Positions 17,116-26,506 of a stretch of DNA of 64,000 nucleotides are shown here, piece by piece. The notes beneath the pieces were generated by a model that saw only the letters and a list, made by a program, of their open reading frames with translations, did no database searches and was not told the origin of the DNA. The DNA lies in the NCBI RefSeq assembly GCF_023276375.1, contig NZ_JALLPK010000002.1, forward strand, positions 310,001 through 374,000, read 5' to 3'. Within the stretch, counting starts at the first letter, position 1. Each line of letters starts with the position of its first letter. This DNA is from Halocatena marina (lineage in GTDB: Archaea; Halobacteriota; Halobacteria; Halobacteriales; Haloarculaceae). The translations under genes were made by a program, and so were the position numbers.

Positions 17116-18366
17116 TTACTCCTGTGACAGAGACAGGAGGGAACGTGCAAGCACTTGAGTACACTCCCTGCAAGCCCCCCAATCGGTCCACTCGCGGGGA
17201 TTATGCGAGATACCATTCTCCGAAGGGGCAAAGAGGAGTCCAACGTCGGTGAACGGTGCTAACCGCATCGTGTCGTGAGCCGCCCCGGAGTGGAGGTCCA
17301 TGGCTGAAATTTCAACGGCTTCTGCAGCGTCGTGAACGGACCGACGACAACGCTGGCTCATTTCCCTCGGTTCACGATGTCGAGGAAGCGAAAACGACGT
17401 TTCGACGTCGCGGTCGGTTTCTATCCGATCTAAAATTTCACGCACGCGTTCGATGAGTGACAGCATCGACTCATGAGAGACGTCCCTGATGTCGATGGTA
17501 AGGTCAACACGTCCAGGGATGACGTTCGGTGCATTCGGTGATACATCGAGTGATCCGACTGTTGCGACAGCTGTCGGTGCATCGTCCTCGCTAATTTGAC
17601 GCGCTGCCGTTTCGATTTCGTGAACGAGCTCACTCGCTGCTGTCAATGCGTCGGTTCGATCAGGCATCAACGTTGTTCCCGCGTGGTTTGCTTTACCGTC
17701 GATACTGACTTCACATCGGGCGATTCCCGTTATCGTCGTCACTACGCCGACTGATACGTGCTGGGATTCGAGGCGAGTATCTTGTTCAATATGAAGTTCG
17801 AGCCACGAGTCCCACTCTTCAGGTTGGATGCGACCCTCACCAAGAAATCCAATCGAATCGAGCGCAGATTCAAGCGTCGTTCCAGTTTCGTCGGTCAATG
17901 CGTGTGCATCGCCGATGGAGAGCGACTCTGTCGTGACGGCAGATCCGAGAGCACCGACGCCGAACCGCTGTCCCTCCTCTTCGGTAAACGAGACAACCTC
18001 GACGGGTCGTCGAACTGAAACGTTTGCGTCTTGCATTGCACGAACGGCTTCGAGACCGGCGTAGACCCCGAGTGGTCCGTCGAAGATGCCGCCCTCTGGG
18101 ACCGAATCGAGGTGACTCCCTGTCGCGATGGGTTTCGAACCGGGATCTGCCGTTTCAGGTATCCACCGTCCGACAATATTCCCCGCAGCATCGATTCGAA
18201 CCTTCATATTAGCATCACGGAGACGGCTGACGAAATACTCTCTAGCGCGTTCGTCTGCGTTGGTTCCTGTCAAAACCGTTCGGGCGTGTCCCGGCTCAAC
18301 GTTGACTTCACCAAACTGTGCGTTCTGCTCTAGGTCGTACTGGAGACGCTCCGCGTCAACCTGCAT
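17116..18366 (-). CDS. M20 Zn-dependent amidohydrolase, HyuC/AllC-like
   Basis: A 416-residue M20/M28-superfamily amidase of the N-carbamoyl-L-amino acid hydrolase and allantoate amidohydrolase branch. Metal ligands are visible in GSHLDSVPEGGIFDGPLGVY (His85, Asp96) and in VVSFTEEEGQRFGVGALGS (Glu129-131). The dimerisation/substrate region has ITGIARCEVSIDGKANHAGT, and DLHSGAAHDTM near the end supplies the last ligand. Likely reaction: hydrolysis of an N-carbamoyl or ureido group, or an N-acyl amino acid. It is transcribed divergently from the SSS symporter and AbgA-like genes, whose products would supply and process related substrates. On the minus strand ACATATACAC (about 18388-18398) is a plausible TATA box for the start at 18366. 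Confidence 0.9.
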   Translation of the reverse strand: MQVDAERLQYDLEQNAQFGEVNVEPGHARTVLTGTNADERAREYFVSRLRDANMKVRIDAAGNIVGRWIPETADPGSKPIATGSHLDSVPEGGIFDGPLGVYAGLEAVRAMQDANVSVRRPVEVVSFTEEEGQRFGVGALGSAVTTESLSIGDAHALTDETGTTLESALDSIGFLGEGRIQPEEWDSWLELHIEQDTRLESQHVSVGVVTTITGIARCEVSIDGKANHAGTTLMPDRTDALTAASELVHEIETAARQISEDDAPTAVATVGSLDVSPNAPNVIPGRVDLTIDIRDVSHESMLSLIERVREILDRIETDRDVETSFSLPRHREPREMSQRCRRSVHDAAEAVEISAMDLHSGAAHDTMRLAPFTDVGLLFAPSENGISHNPREWTDWGACRECTQVLARSLLSLSQE

Positions 18367-18522
18367 GGTCCGATTGACAGAGGGTGTGTATATGTGTCTT
18401 CCCTTCTCAACAGAAAGTATTTGTTTACAATATTACCATTCATCCCAATACAGCTGCATCATGGTTAATATGGTATGTTTTAACAAAGAAATTTTATATT
18501 TTCATGTCCGTGGATAGGAAGT

Positions 18523-18530
18523 TATATATA
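18523..18530 (+). promoter_or_regulatory. TATA box for SSS symporter gene
   Basis: TATATATA run in an AT-rich stretch. The downstream ATG at 18559 fits a near-leaderless transcript; this spacing decided the start. Confidence 0.5.
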
Positions 18531-18558
18531 GTAATAATTGAACTGGATATTCGTAGGC

Positions 18559-20082
18559 ATGTTACGATCATACATAGCAGGTATTGTCGTCGCATACATC
18601 ATCGCGATGTTAGGCATCGGCGTATATTTCCACAAGAGAGGGATGAAAGATCTCGAAGACTTTTTCCTCGCCGGAAAAGGAGCACCATGGTATCTTGTCG
18701 CACTATCGTTCTTCGCAACGGCCATCGGTGCAGGCGGGACGATCGGATTGTCAGCTTCGACGTACGATGGTCAAAGTATCACGGCCTTCTGGAGCTTTGG
18801 AATCTCGCTCGCGAGTTTCTTTGTTGTTGCAGTACTTCTCGGCCATAAACTACCGAAAACGTCAAACATCACCATTCCAGCGATGCTCGAAGACCGATAC
18901 GACGGGAAGACGCGTTTCGTTGCGTTGCCGTTCTATATTCTTCGGTTCGTGAGCACACTCGGTGCCCAGTGGTTGGCGGCAGGAACGATAATCAGCTTTC
19001 TGCTAGGAGATATCATAACCATCGAGCAGGCAGCCATCCTCGGTGCGCTCGTCATCACCGCATACACCGTCCTCGGTGGGATGGCCGCTGTCATGTGGAC
19101 TGACTTCGTTCAGGGCATTATCCTCTTCGTCGGCCTCTGGCTTCTGGCAATCCTCGGCATCGCCGAGTTCGGCGGCGTGTCAGCGATGACCTCGGAAGTC
19201 ACTCAAAGCGCACCGCAGGCGTTTGATCTCTTTGCGATGGAGTGGACGCTCATCGCAGGGTACATCATTACACTCGTCCCGAGCATGCTCGTGCGGCAGG
19301 GCTATCTGCAACGAGTGATGTCTGCACGAAGTCCCCGCGACGGCTTCATCGGTACGACGCTGAATGGAGTCATTGGTTTTGCGTACATCCCAATTCCACT
19401 GATTGTCGGAGCGATGGGCATCGTAATGTACCCCTCAATCGCCGACTCTCAACTTCTGATGCCGACAATGGCCGTCGACATCCTCCCGAACTGGCTCGCT
19501 GGCATTCTCTTGGCAGCACTCGCAGCGGCCGTCATGAGCAGTGGAGACAGCTTTCTACTCTCAGGTGCGTCGAACTTCGTCGAAGACATCTATCTCCAGT
19601 ACGTGACTCCGGATGCCGATCAGGAGAAACAACAGAAAGCGTCTCGGGTTGCGGTCCTCGGACTGATGGTTCTCTCGCTGGCACTCGCACTCGTCGTTCC
19701 CGGAATCATTGACCTCATCGTCTTCGGTGCGGTCGCACTGACTGGTGGCGTTCTCGTGCCGTGGCTCGCCGCGTTCTACTGGCCGCGTGGGACATCCGAC
19801 GCCGCGTTCTGGAGCATCGCTCTCGGTGCCGGTCTTACCGTTGTGTGGTGGTGGGCTGGATGGTTCGCAGACACCGCAGAGTTCATGGGTCTGCACCCTA
19901 TCTTCGTCGGCCTCCCATTATCTATACTGCTGTTCTTTGGCATTTCGCTCGCTCAGGAACCGGAATACGAGAAAGTGATGGCCGCAGCTGAAAAACACAA
20001 TCTCGACAGTCTGAAGCAAAGAACCCAACAGGCAATGGGCGAACAATCACCGACCGACAGTATCGTTCCTGACACCGACTAA
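18559..20082 (+). CDS. Sodium:solute symporter, SSS family
   Basis: A 507-residue multi-pass carrier from the ATG at 18559; the frame extends to a TTG at 18538, which is too close to the TATA box. After the first helix, MKDLEDFFLAGKGAPWYLVA is the conserved SSS segment leading into helix 2. ALVITAYTVLGGMAAVMWTD, in the middle, is the sodium-motif region. Later DILPNWLAGILLAALAAAVM leads into MSSGDSFLLSGASNFVEDIY, also typical of the family. It sits in the cell membrane and imports a solute with sodium. It is followed after 36 bases by an AbgA-like amidohydrolase and is divergent from a HyuC-like hydrolase, so amide- or ureide-linked compounds such as N-acyl or N-carbamoyl amino acids are the probable substrates (inference). 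Confidence 0.93.
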   Translation: MLRSYIAGIVVAYIIAMLGIGVYFHKRGMKDLEDFFLAGKGAPWYLVALSFFATAIGAGGTIGLSASTYDGQSITAFWSFGISLASFFVVAVLLGHKLPKTSNITIPAMLEDRYDGKTRFVALPFYILRFVSTLGAQWLAAGTIISFLLGDIITIEQAAILGALVITAYTVLGGMAAVMWTDFVQGIILFVGLWLLAILGIAEFGGVSAMTSEVTQSAPQAFDLFAMEWTLIAGYIITLVPSMLVRQGYLQRVMSARSPRDGFIGTTLNGVIGFAYIPIPLIVGAMGIVMYPSIADSQLLMPTMAVDILPNWLAGILLAALAAAVMSSGDSFLLSGASNFVEDIYLQYVTPDADQEKQQKASRVAVLGLMVLSLALALVVPGIIDLIVFGAVALTGGVLVPWLAAFYWPRGTSDAAFWSIALGAGLTVVWWWAGWFADTAEFMGLHPIFVGLPLSILLFFGISLAQEPEYEKVMAAAEKHNLDSLKQRTQQAMGEQSPTDSIVPDTD

Positions 20083-20118
20083 TGGATATGTTCCAAAAAC
20101 GAATAATCGAAATCAACT

Positions 20119-21402
20119 ATGACAGAAGATGATGACTCAGTGTGGACAGAGACGACCTCGCTAGTGGATATCCGTCGCGACTTACACGCACATCCGGAAG
20201 CCGGGTGGAAAGAGTTTCGAACGACTGCTCTCGTCGCATCGGAGCTTGATCGATTAGGTTTCACGCTCCATCTCGGAGCCGAGGCGATGGCGGTCGACGA
20301 ACGGCTCGGCGTTCCGGATGAAAGTGAGCTCGCTGCAGCACGCACACGCGCTCGTGACGAGAACGCTCCCGAAGCGATGCTAGAGCGTATGGGTGCTGTC
20401 ACCGGCCTCGTCGCGGAGAAGTCCTACGGTGATTCCGGCCCTGTCGTCGGCATCCGAGTCGATATGGATGCACTCGAACTCGTAGAGACTCGTGCGGAGT
20501 CTCACCATCCTGTCCGTGAAGGGTTCGTCAGCCGACATCCAAAGGAAATGCACGCATGCGGACACGATGGGCACACAGCGATCGGAATCGGTCTCGCTCG
20601 TGAACTCGACGACCAGTCGGCATTCGACGGGACCTTGAAGCTGTTCTTCCAACCGGCAGAGGAAGGCGGCCGTGGGGCGATTCCTATGAGTCTGAGCGGT
20701 CACGTAGATGACGTCGATTGTTTCGTCGCACTGCATCTCGGTCTCGGCAACGCAACCGGGACAGTCATCGCGGGGTATGACCGTCCTTTGTGCAACTGTA
20801 AGTTCACCGTCCAATTCCGTGGGCAGTCTGCACACGCTGGCCACGCTCCCGAAGCAGGTGCCAATGCCCTGCAAGCAGCGACGACAGCGATTCAGAACCT
20901 CTATTCGATTTCGCGTCACAGTGCTGGTGCATCACGGGTGAATGTCGGTGGAGTCACGTCCCCGAACGGGCACAATGTCGTCTCCGATCATGCCGAAATG
21001 ATGATTGAAGTTCGAGGAGAAACTGCAGAGATCAACCAGTACATGATAGATGAAGCCCGACGAATTACAACTCATGCGGCAAAAATGCACGATGTCGCAC
21101 ACGATATCGAGACGTATGGGAAAACAACGACTTTCGAATCGGACGACGAAATGATAAACAAAGTGTCTACGTCAGCATCTACTGTCGACTCGGTCACAAA
21201 TGTTTTGAGGCACGAGCAGTTCGGTGCGAGCGAAGATGCATCGTATCTCATCCGACGAGTTCAAGAACAGGGAGGAAAAGCGACGTTCGTCGGAATTGGA
21301 AGCGATCATCCGGACGGACACCACACACCTCACTTCGACATCGACGAAGATTCGATTCGGATTGGCGTCGACGTCCTCACAAAAACTATCAGCCGTCTCT
21401 GA
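20119..21402 (+). CDS. M20 amidohydrolase, AbgA-like
   Basis: A 427-residue M20 peptidase-family amidohydrolase. The start DIRRDLHAHPEAGWKEFRTT followed by an inserted helical stretch with VDERLGVPDESELAAARTRA is characteristic of p-aminobenzoyl-glutamate utilisation subunit A. Zinc-ligand motifs are MHACGHDGHTA (Cys147, His149, His152) and LFFQPAEEGGRGA (Glu181-182), with a final His in HHTPHF near 405. AbgA works with AbgB in bacteria; no AbgB partner is visible here, so the substrate may be another N-acyl amino acid. It follows the SSS gene by 36 bases and is almost certainly cotranscribed with it. Confidence 0.92.
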   Translation: MTEDDDSVWTETTSLVDIRRDLHAHPEAGWKEFRTTALVASELDRLGFTLHLGAEAMAVDERLGVPDESELAAARTRARDENAPEAMLERMGAVTGLVAEKSYGDSGPVVGIRVDMDALELVETRAESHHPVREGFVSRHPKEMHACGHDGHTAIGIGLARELDDQSAFDGTLKLFFQPAEEGGRGAIPMSLSGHVDDVDCFVALHLGLGNATGTVIAGYDRPLCNCKFTVQFRGQSAHAGHAPEAGANALQAATTAIQNLYSISRHSAGASRVNVGGVTSPNGHNVVSDHAEMMIEVRGETAEINQYMIDEARRITTHAAKMHDVAHDIETYGKTTTFESDDEMINKVSTSASTVDSVTNVLRHEQFGASEDASYLIRRVQEQGGKATFVGIGSDHPDGHHTPHFDIDEDSIRIGVDVLTKTISRL

Positions 21403-21462
21403 TACTTTAGCTTCACACTGATATAGTTAGCCAGTATATCGAACGGGTGTTCACTACGTGCG

Positions 21463-21576
21463 GCGCGAACGCTCACTGTCGACGAGCCGTGGCAGACGCA
21501 CGATTTGGCGGATCAGTACGAGTCGCCGGTTGTCATCGTCACGCCGCTATTGTATACGACCGACGACTTACGGTGA
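21463..21576 (+). pseudogene. Fragment of a Tat-exported lectin-like gene (paralogue of 34115-36214)
   Basis: A 37-codon open stretch reads ARTLTVDEPWQTHDLADQYE then SPVVIVTPLLYTTDDL, ending at a stop at 21574. The intact gene at 34.1-36.2 kb has ARTLTVDEPWQTYQLAGQYE then SPVVIASPLSY at the start of its first lectin-like repeat. DNA identity is high, including over 20 identical bases around 21510-21530. No signal peptide or downstream repeats follow, so this is a short relic of a duplicated or rearranged copy. Confidence 0.65.
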
Positions 21577-21645
21577 AAACACAACAAGAGACCCGAACGA
21601 TCCATCGTGTCGAAGCACTCGGATAGCATCCAAATCCACATGTGT

Positions 21646-21843
21646 TCACGATAGGTGGACGATCGATTTTGCGCCTCCCTTCGTGTCTAATAATCTGACA
21701 GTCGCATCCTCACAATCACTACTGTAGCTAGCGAGAACGACCTGATTGTTTGCCCGATTGCAGATCTCAGACTGTCGCTCCAGAACCCGAAGCCTGACTG
21801 CTTTCGGGCCGGCGAAATTGGTGACCTGAACTAGGTCACTCAT
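21646..21843 (-). CDS. Small hypothetical protein
   Basis: A possible 65-residue protein from the ATG at 21843 (MSDLVQVTNFAGPKAVRLRV). It has a mixed charged composition and no membrane segment, motif or recognisable family. There is no clear promoter and the surroundings hold gene fragments, so it may be a relic rather than a gene. Confidence 0.3.
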   Translation of the reverse strand: MSDLVQVTNFAGPKAVRLRVLERQSEICNRANNQVVLASYSSDCEDATVRLLDTKGGAKSIVHLS

Positions 21844-22666
21844 GCCACACAATAGAAAATGACGATGAGTGCGCATGTCTGCATCCGATGGTTCTGATTG
21901 TTGAGTAGAGCGTATGTGTGATGCTCAGTGCGCGACCGGTTCACCGATCGTATTTGTAATAGGGGAACCATAGTATTAATGAATTAGAAATAATAACTCG
22001 ATACTCCTGTTGGAAACGATAGATATTTTTGACACCTATGTTTTCATATAGGGTATCGCGTAAGGGTGCGACTGGTATCGGCCAGGTATCCTTCATTGCG
22101 CACAGTGTCGGACTGTGCAACATTGAATTTCGCTAACACGGCGTCTGTCTGACAGACAGTGGTGATAACTCAAGATTGGTGAACCACTATCGTTTGGATC
22201 GTGTCTAAATAACGCGCCCACTGCAGTGTATTGCACTGTGAAGTGTCTGTTATTCGTATGCCGGATTTACCTTGGCTACTGTTGAATAATAGTACTAAAA
22301 TCAGAATATCGGCTATCATTAATACTCAACTGGCATAGATGGTTGTTAGTCTATCTCCATATCTAAAATAACCATAATTATTATTTCTTTGGAAGAAATA
22401 TTGTGGGAATTATGGAATGCAATCATCGACAGCGGTATCTATGAAATGTCTCCAAGCAAATCTATTGAGTGAATAATTCTAATTAGATTCATGCGGAATC
22501 GAGCAAAAATCGTACATCTCAGTAAAAATTGTTTGTGAAGTGAAATATAGGGCTGTGAATCTTCCGAATCTAGTGACGGCGATGCTCTCGTGTAACACTC
22601 TCATCGCAGCAAATCCAGTACGAACACTATTCGAACCTACGTGTTCTTGGGATACGGTTGACTAGC
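21844..22666. other. AT-rich intergenic region
   Basis: No gene supported. 22240-22560 is very AT-rich. Short frames on either strand show no homology. Confidence 0.45.
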
Positions 22667-23863
22667 TCAATCGGATGGACCGACCGCAGTCGATCGGTTT
22701 GGTGGCTGTGCTGATTCGATTGAATAGATCAAACTACCAGTAAACAGTACAATACTTCCAACGATAAACAGAACACTGAGTGGCGAGGCAGAATCGACGA
22801 ACACCCAGTAGAGTGGTGCTGCAACAGATGGACCAACAGCGAGCACAGCAATTTTGGCAACGAGCGGTCCACAGCACCCACAGGTACACGACCCGACGAT
22901 GGCTGCCGTTCCGGCGGCACCTTCCGTCATTCCAACGCGTTCATTGCGACGCCAGTGTCGGGCAATGAGCGCTGCGTTCAAACCGATGAGTACACTCACT
23001 GACCCAACGAGAATCATCTGCCCAGGCGAAACTGCCACAAAGAGCGGGATATGTGGGAGAACGATTTCGAGTGTGGGCCACGTGACGATCTGGTAGATCA
23101 CCGGAAGGACAACGATTGTCGTCTCGTGGGGTCCTCCAGGTTCCGAGAAGAATGAGAGAAATCCAGTTATCGTGAGGAAGAACAATGCTGTTATGATTCC
23201 GATACCGATCCCAAACCGACGAGCAACGGGGTCACGCAAGACTGCACGAAGCACGTCGCTTGCATCGGTCCAGATAATATACCCGACGAAAAAAGGTGTT
23301 CCTACAACGAGGGCATATCCGAGTGGATGAGAGTCGCTCGCCGGACCAGGAACGAGATACGGATACGAAATCCATATTCCCATCAAGATTCCAAGGAACG
23401 TGTAACGAGGTCGACTCGGCCATCGAATCCAGCCGACGATGAAACTCAGCACCGAAATTAGGAGCCCGGCAACCAACGCTAGTGGTTGATACCACGAACG
23501 GGGGAAAGGAATGGTTCTTGCAGTGTATGTAGGATCCGGAGACAGTCCATCGAAGAGAATCGCTCCGAACGCCGTCACGACGATGCCGGCGAACGCGCCA
23601 TAGATTGCGACCGTCGGAGAAATGCGTCCAATTCGTTTGAATCCAACAGCTCCACACAGGACAGATCCCCCGATGAGCGCGAGAAAGATCCCGTGTCCCG
23701 GAGAAAGTCCAGCGGTCTCTGTCGCAGTGTGTGCTGCTGCGACAGGGATTTGTGTGAGAGCGAACGCAAACCAGATGAGGACAGCAAGTGGCCACACCGG
23801 TCCCTGATAGCGCGATATGGCACTCGTATGCTCCTCACCCCTTTGCTGTCGTTCCTGTACCAT
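22667..23863 (-). CDS. Multi-pass membrane protein with CTCGCC motif, unknown function
   Basis: A 398-residue integral membrane protein from the ATG at 23863 (MVQERQQRGEEH); an ATG six codons upstream at 23881 is equally possible. About ten hydrophobic segments are visible, including PLAVLIWFAFALTQIPVAAA near the N-terminus. A short cytosolic or extracytosolic loop near 325-335 carries GSCTCGCCGPLV, four cysteines in a Cys-x-Cys-x-Cys-Cys cluster that could bind copper, zinc or another metal or form disulfides. I do not recognise the family beyond similar uncharacterised haloarchaeal proteins. The downstream redox genes at 24.5-29.6 kb suggest a role in metal handling or respiratory redox chemistry, which is inference from proximity only. 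Confidence 0.75.
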   Translation of the reverse strand: MVQERQQRGEEHTSAISRYQGPVWPLAVLIWFAFALTQIPVAAAHTATETAGLSPGHGIFLALIGGSVLCGAVGFKRIGRISPTVAIYGAFAGIVVTAFGAILFDGLSPDPTYTARTIPFPRSWYQPLALVAGLLISVLSFIVGWIRWPSRPRYTFLGILMGIWISYPYLVPGPASDSHPLGYALVVGTPFFVGYIIWTDASDVLRAVLRDPVARRFGIGIGIITALFFLTITGFLSFFSEPGGPHETTIVVLPVIYQIVTWPTLEIVLPHIPLFVAVSPGQMILVGSVSVLIGLNAALIARHWRRNERVGMTEGAAGTAAIVGSCTCGCCGPLVAKIAVLAVGPSVAAPLYWVFVDSASPLSVLFIVGSIVLFTGSLIYSIESAQPPNRSTAVGPSD

Positions 23864-24480
23864 TACTGACCATGCGAACATTATCTATCGAGTTACTTCT
23901 ACCTACCTAATTCAGCCAAGAGCCTGATATCGTAAGCTGTAGCGTCTGGGACATTTCACTGTTGATTCGCTCTAAACCACCATCCAGATTTTTAGAGGTT
24001 TCTAATTCATCCAGACATCACATAGCAATTTTCACACGAACCACAGCGAAGACCCTGTAACTCAGCACCGATAGCGCAAACTCAGAAGTGATAAATATAG
24101 TATACTTTCAATCCTGGATTTATGATATGTTTGTGAAATAACCGGGTTACAGAGATTACATCTGCCTGAAGGCATAAGGATTTAAAAGCTGAACTGGTGT
24201 CTAGAAACATTCTAATACCCGATCTGAATCGAATATCTATATTGATAGCTATACAACTGTAACGGTTGGGATCGATACTATATTGTATCTGTGTCTATCT
24301 AAAATTTATTATTTATATCTAATATTATATTACCAACTATATACAAGCATATCGATTCATTCACCTCACTGTTGGATTATATTGAGTTATCCGTGACGAT
24401 CCTCGTCGATTCATCGATCACCACTGTCTGGGAAATGGTGAAATAGCGAGTCATCATATGAATCAATAGGGTGAGTACGA
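23864..24480. other. AT-rich intergenic region between divergent genes
   Basis: No gene supported. It is very AT-rich from 24080 to 24360. It contains the promoters of the divergent membrane protein and disulfide oxidoreductase genes, but I cannot place them reliably. Confidence 0.45.
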
Positions 24481-25866
24481 GTGGAGGACTTCGATATCGT
24501 AGTAATCGGTGGAGGGACGGGGAACAAAGTTGCGCGAGCGGCTGCAGAAAGTGGACGGACAGTAGCGCTAATCGAGCGTGGGCCGATCGGTGGAACCTGC
24601 GTGAACCGCGGATGCAACCCTTCGAAGACGCTGATCCAGCACGCAAAGATTGCTGAGACGATCAAACGTGCGAACGAGTTTGCCATTAGTGCCCGAATTG
24701 AGGAAATCGACTTTACGGAAATCATTCAGAATGTCGTTGCGTCGGTGGACGAAAAGGCGGCTGACATGGAACGTGCTGATGAAGCCCACGAAAACATTAC
24801 CCTCTACCGCGAAGAGGCGCGGTTCGTCGGTGAGCGAACGCTCGATGTCGGCGGAAACGAAGTCCGCGGATCGAAGGTCATCATTGCTGCTGGAACACGC
24901 CCGTTTATCCCATCAATCGAGCAAATCGATTCAGTTCCATACCTTACTAGTCGGGAGGCGTTACGGCTCGAAACCCAGCCCGAGCACCTCGTCATAATCG
25001 GTGGTGGGTATATAGCAGCGGAACTTGGACATTTTTATGAAGCACTTGGTACCCGTGTTACCATCATTGGTAGCAAACCACTCCTCCTCTCGCGCGAGGA
25101 CGGTGATGTCGCTGAGACCTTCACCGAAATTGCCCGTCAGCGCCACACCATTCACACCGGATACACCGCAACAGCCGTCGAATATCAGCAGCAATCGAGT
25201 AGCGACGAGATCAAGATTCACGCTGAGAACCAGAGCGGCGAGACAGTATCGATCACCGGGGACGCATTGCTCGTTGCAACGGGTCGTCGGCCCAACACTG
25301 ACACGCTTGATCTTGAAACGGCAGGGATCTCTCTCACAGATCGCGGATTTGTCGAGACAGACGAGTTCCTCGAAACGTCTGCCGAGAACGTATGGGCGTC
25401 GGGCGATATCGCGGGTAACTATCAGCTCAAACACGCCGCCGACCACGAGGCGAAGTACGTCATTGCGAACGCCGTCCACGGCAAACACCAGTCCGTTACA
25501 TACCCCGGAATGGCGCATGCGGTGTTCACCGTGCCGCAGATCGCCAGCACCGGAGCGACCGAGGAACAACTGCAGGATACTGGTCGGGAGTACGTCATCG
25601 GACGTTGTGCGTTCGCTGACACGGTAATGGGTAGGGCGTTGAAGGACCACGACGGGTTTGTCAAGGTGTTGGCTGCTCCTGATACGGGTACCGTACTCGG
25701 GTGTCATATCATCGGTCACGAGGCGTCCACACTGATTCATGAGGTAAGCGTCGCGGTTGCGAGAGGAACGGGTACGGTCGAAGACATTACGGACGTGATC
25801 CATGTCCACCCAGCACTGAACAAAGTAGTACTGGAGGCGTTCGAGGATGTGGCGGTCGATCGCTAA
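24481..25866 (+). CDS. Pyridine nucleotide-disulfide oxidoreductase (dihydrolipoamide dehydrogenase-like)
   Basis: A 461-residue class I flavoprotein disulfide reductase starting with GTG at 24481; no better in-frame ATG exists, because an upstream ATG is followed by a stop. The FAD-binding motif VVIGGGTGNKVA is at 7-18, the redox-active disulfide GGTCVNRGCNPSK has Cys40 and Cys45, the NAD(P) motif LVIIGGGYIAAELG is near 165-180, and ENVWASGDIAG is the second FAD motif. The C-terminal catalytic motif reads HVHPALNK: His443 is present, but the Glu that normally pairs with it (HPTLSE in lipoamide dehydrogenase) is Lys448. It is therefore unlikely to be a standard E3 and may act on another disulfide or quinone-like substrate. 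The neighbouring DsbA-like and peroxiredoxin genes suggest thiol homeostasis. Confidence 0.88.
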   Translation: MEDFDIVVIGGGTGNKVARAAAESGRTVALIERGPIGGTCVNRGCNPSKTLIQHAKIAETIKRANEFAISARIEEIDFTEIIQNVVASVDEKAADMERADEAHENITLYREEARFVGERTLDVGGNEVRGSKVIIAAGTRPFIPSIEQIDSVPYLTSREALRLETQPEHLVIIGGGYIAAELGHFYEALGTRVTIIGSKPLLLSREDGDVAETFTEIARQRHTIHTGYTATAVEYQQQSSSDEIKIHAENQSGETVSITGDALLVATGRRPNTDTLDLETAGISLTDRGFVETDEFLETSAENVWASGDIAGNYQLKHAADHEAKYVIANAVHGKHQSVTYPGMAHAVFTVPQIASTGATEEQLQDTGREYVIGRCAFADTVMGRALKDHDGFVKVLAAPDTGTVLGCHIIGHEASTLIHEVSVAVARGTGTVEDITDVIHVHPALNKVVLEAFEDVAVDR

Positions 25867-25948
25867 CACGAACAACAGCCAACTGTTTGGACAAATTGGT
25901 CCTTAGCTAAGATTATAAATTATTGCATTCGATCCGAATCAGTTTCCC

Positions 25949-26506
25949 TTACATCGCATTCTCAATCGACAATAAGAGCGCATCTTCGCTCAATGCTCCG
26001 TCGTACCGTGATCCGTTGATAAAGAACGTTGGCGTTCCGTTGACCCCGCTGTGAATTCCACTCTTGAAATCAGCTCTAATCTGCTCTTCGTATCGATGTT
26101 CAACAAACACGCTGCGTTCGAATTCGTCTCCATCCAGTCCCAACTCGTCGGCATACCCACGTAGGTCATCGTCTTCGAGTGCGTTCTGGTGCTCATAGAG
26201 ATGGTCGTGCATTTCCCAAAATTGTCCCTGTGCACCCGCTGCTTCCGCCGCTTCTGCAGCGCGCACCGCGTATGAGTGCATCTGTTTCAGCGGGAAATTT
26301 CGGAACACGAATCGAAGCTTTGGTCCCATCTTCTTTCGAATCGATCGAATGATGGGATACATCCGACCACAGTAGGGACATTCGTAATCTCCGTACTGAA
26401 CCAACGTGACGGGAGCATCTGCAGGACCTTGTGTATGATCTGTCTCGTCAACCGATCCTATTAAGGTAGCATTATCAGAGATTGATGTTTGATCGACCAT
26501 TTTCAT
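25949..26506 (-). CDS. DsbA-family thioredoxin-fold protein
   Basis: A 185-residue DsbA/thioredoxin-like protein with the active site GDYECPYCGRMYPII (Cys43, Cys46) and the cis-proline region VNGTPTFFINGSRYDG. FRNFPLKQMHSYAVRAAEAA is the conserved helical insertion of DsbA-like proteins. No signal peptide is present, so it acts in the cytoplasm, probably as a thiol-disulfide oxidoreductase or reductase. Its start at 26506 overlaps the stop of the peroxiredoxin gene as ATGA, so both come from one mRNA. This protein may reduce the peroxiredoxin, which is inference. Confidence 0.9.
   Translation of the reverse strand: MKMVDQTSISDNATLIGSVDETDHTQGPADAPVTLVQYGDYECPYCGRMYPIIRSIRKKMGPKLRFVFRNFPLKQMHSYAVRAAEAAEAAGAQGQFWEMHDHLYEHQNALEDDDLRGYADELGLDGDEFERSVFVEHRYEEQIRADFKSGIHSGVNGTPTFFINGSRYDGALSEDALLLSIENAM

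Noticed and set aside
24961..25875. 304-codon minus-strand frame opposite the disulfide reductase
   Set aside because: Antisense to a conserved flavoprotein; composition is basic and not protein-like.
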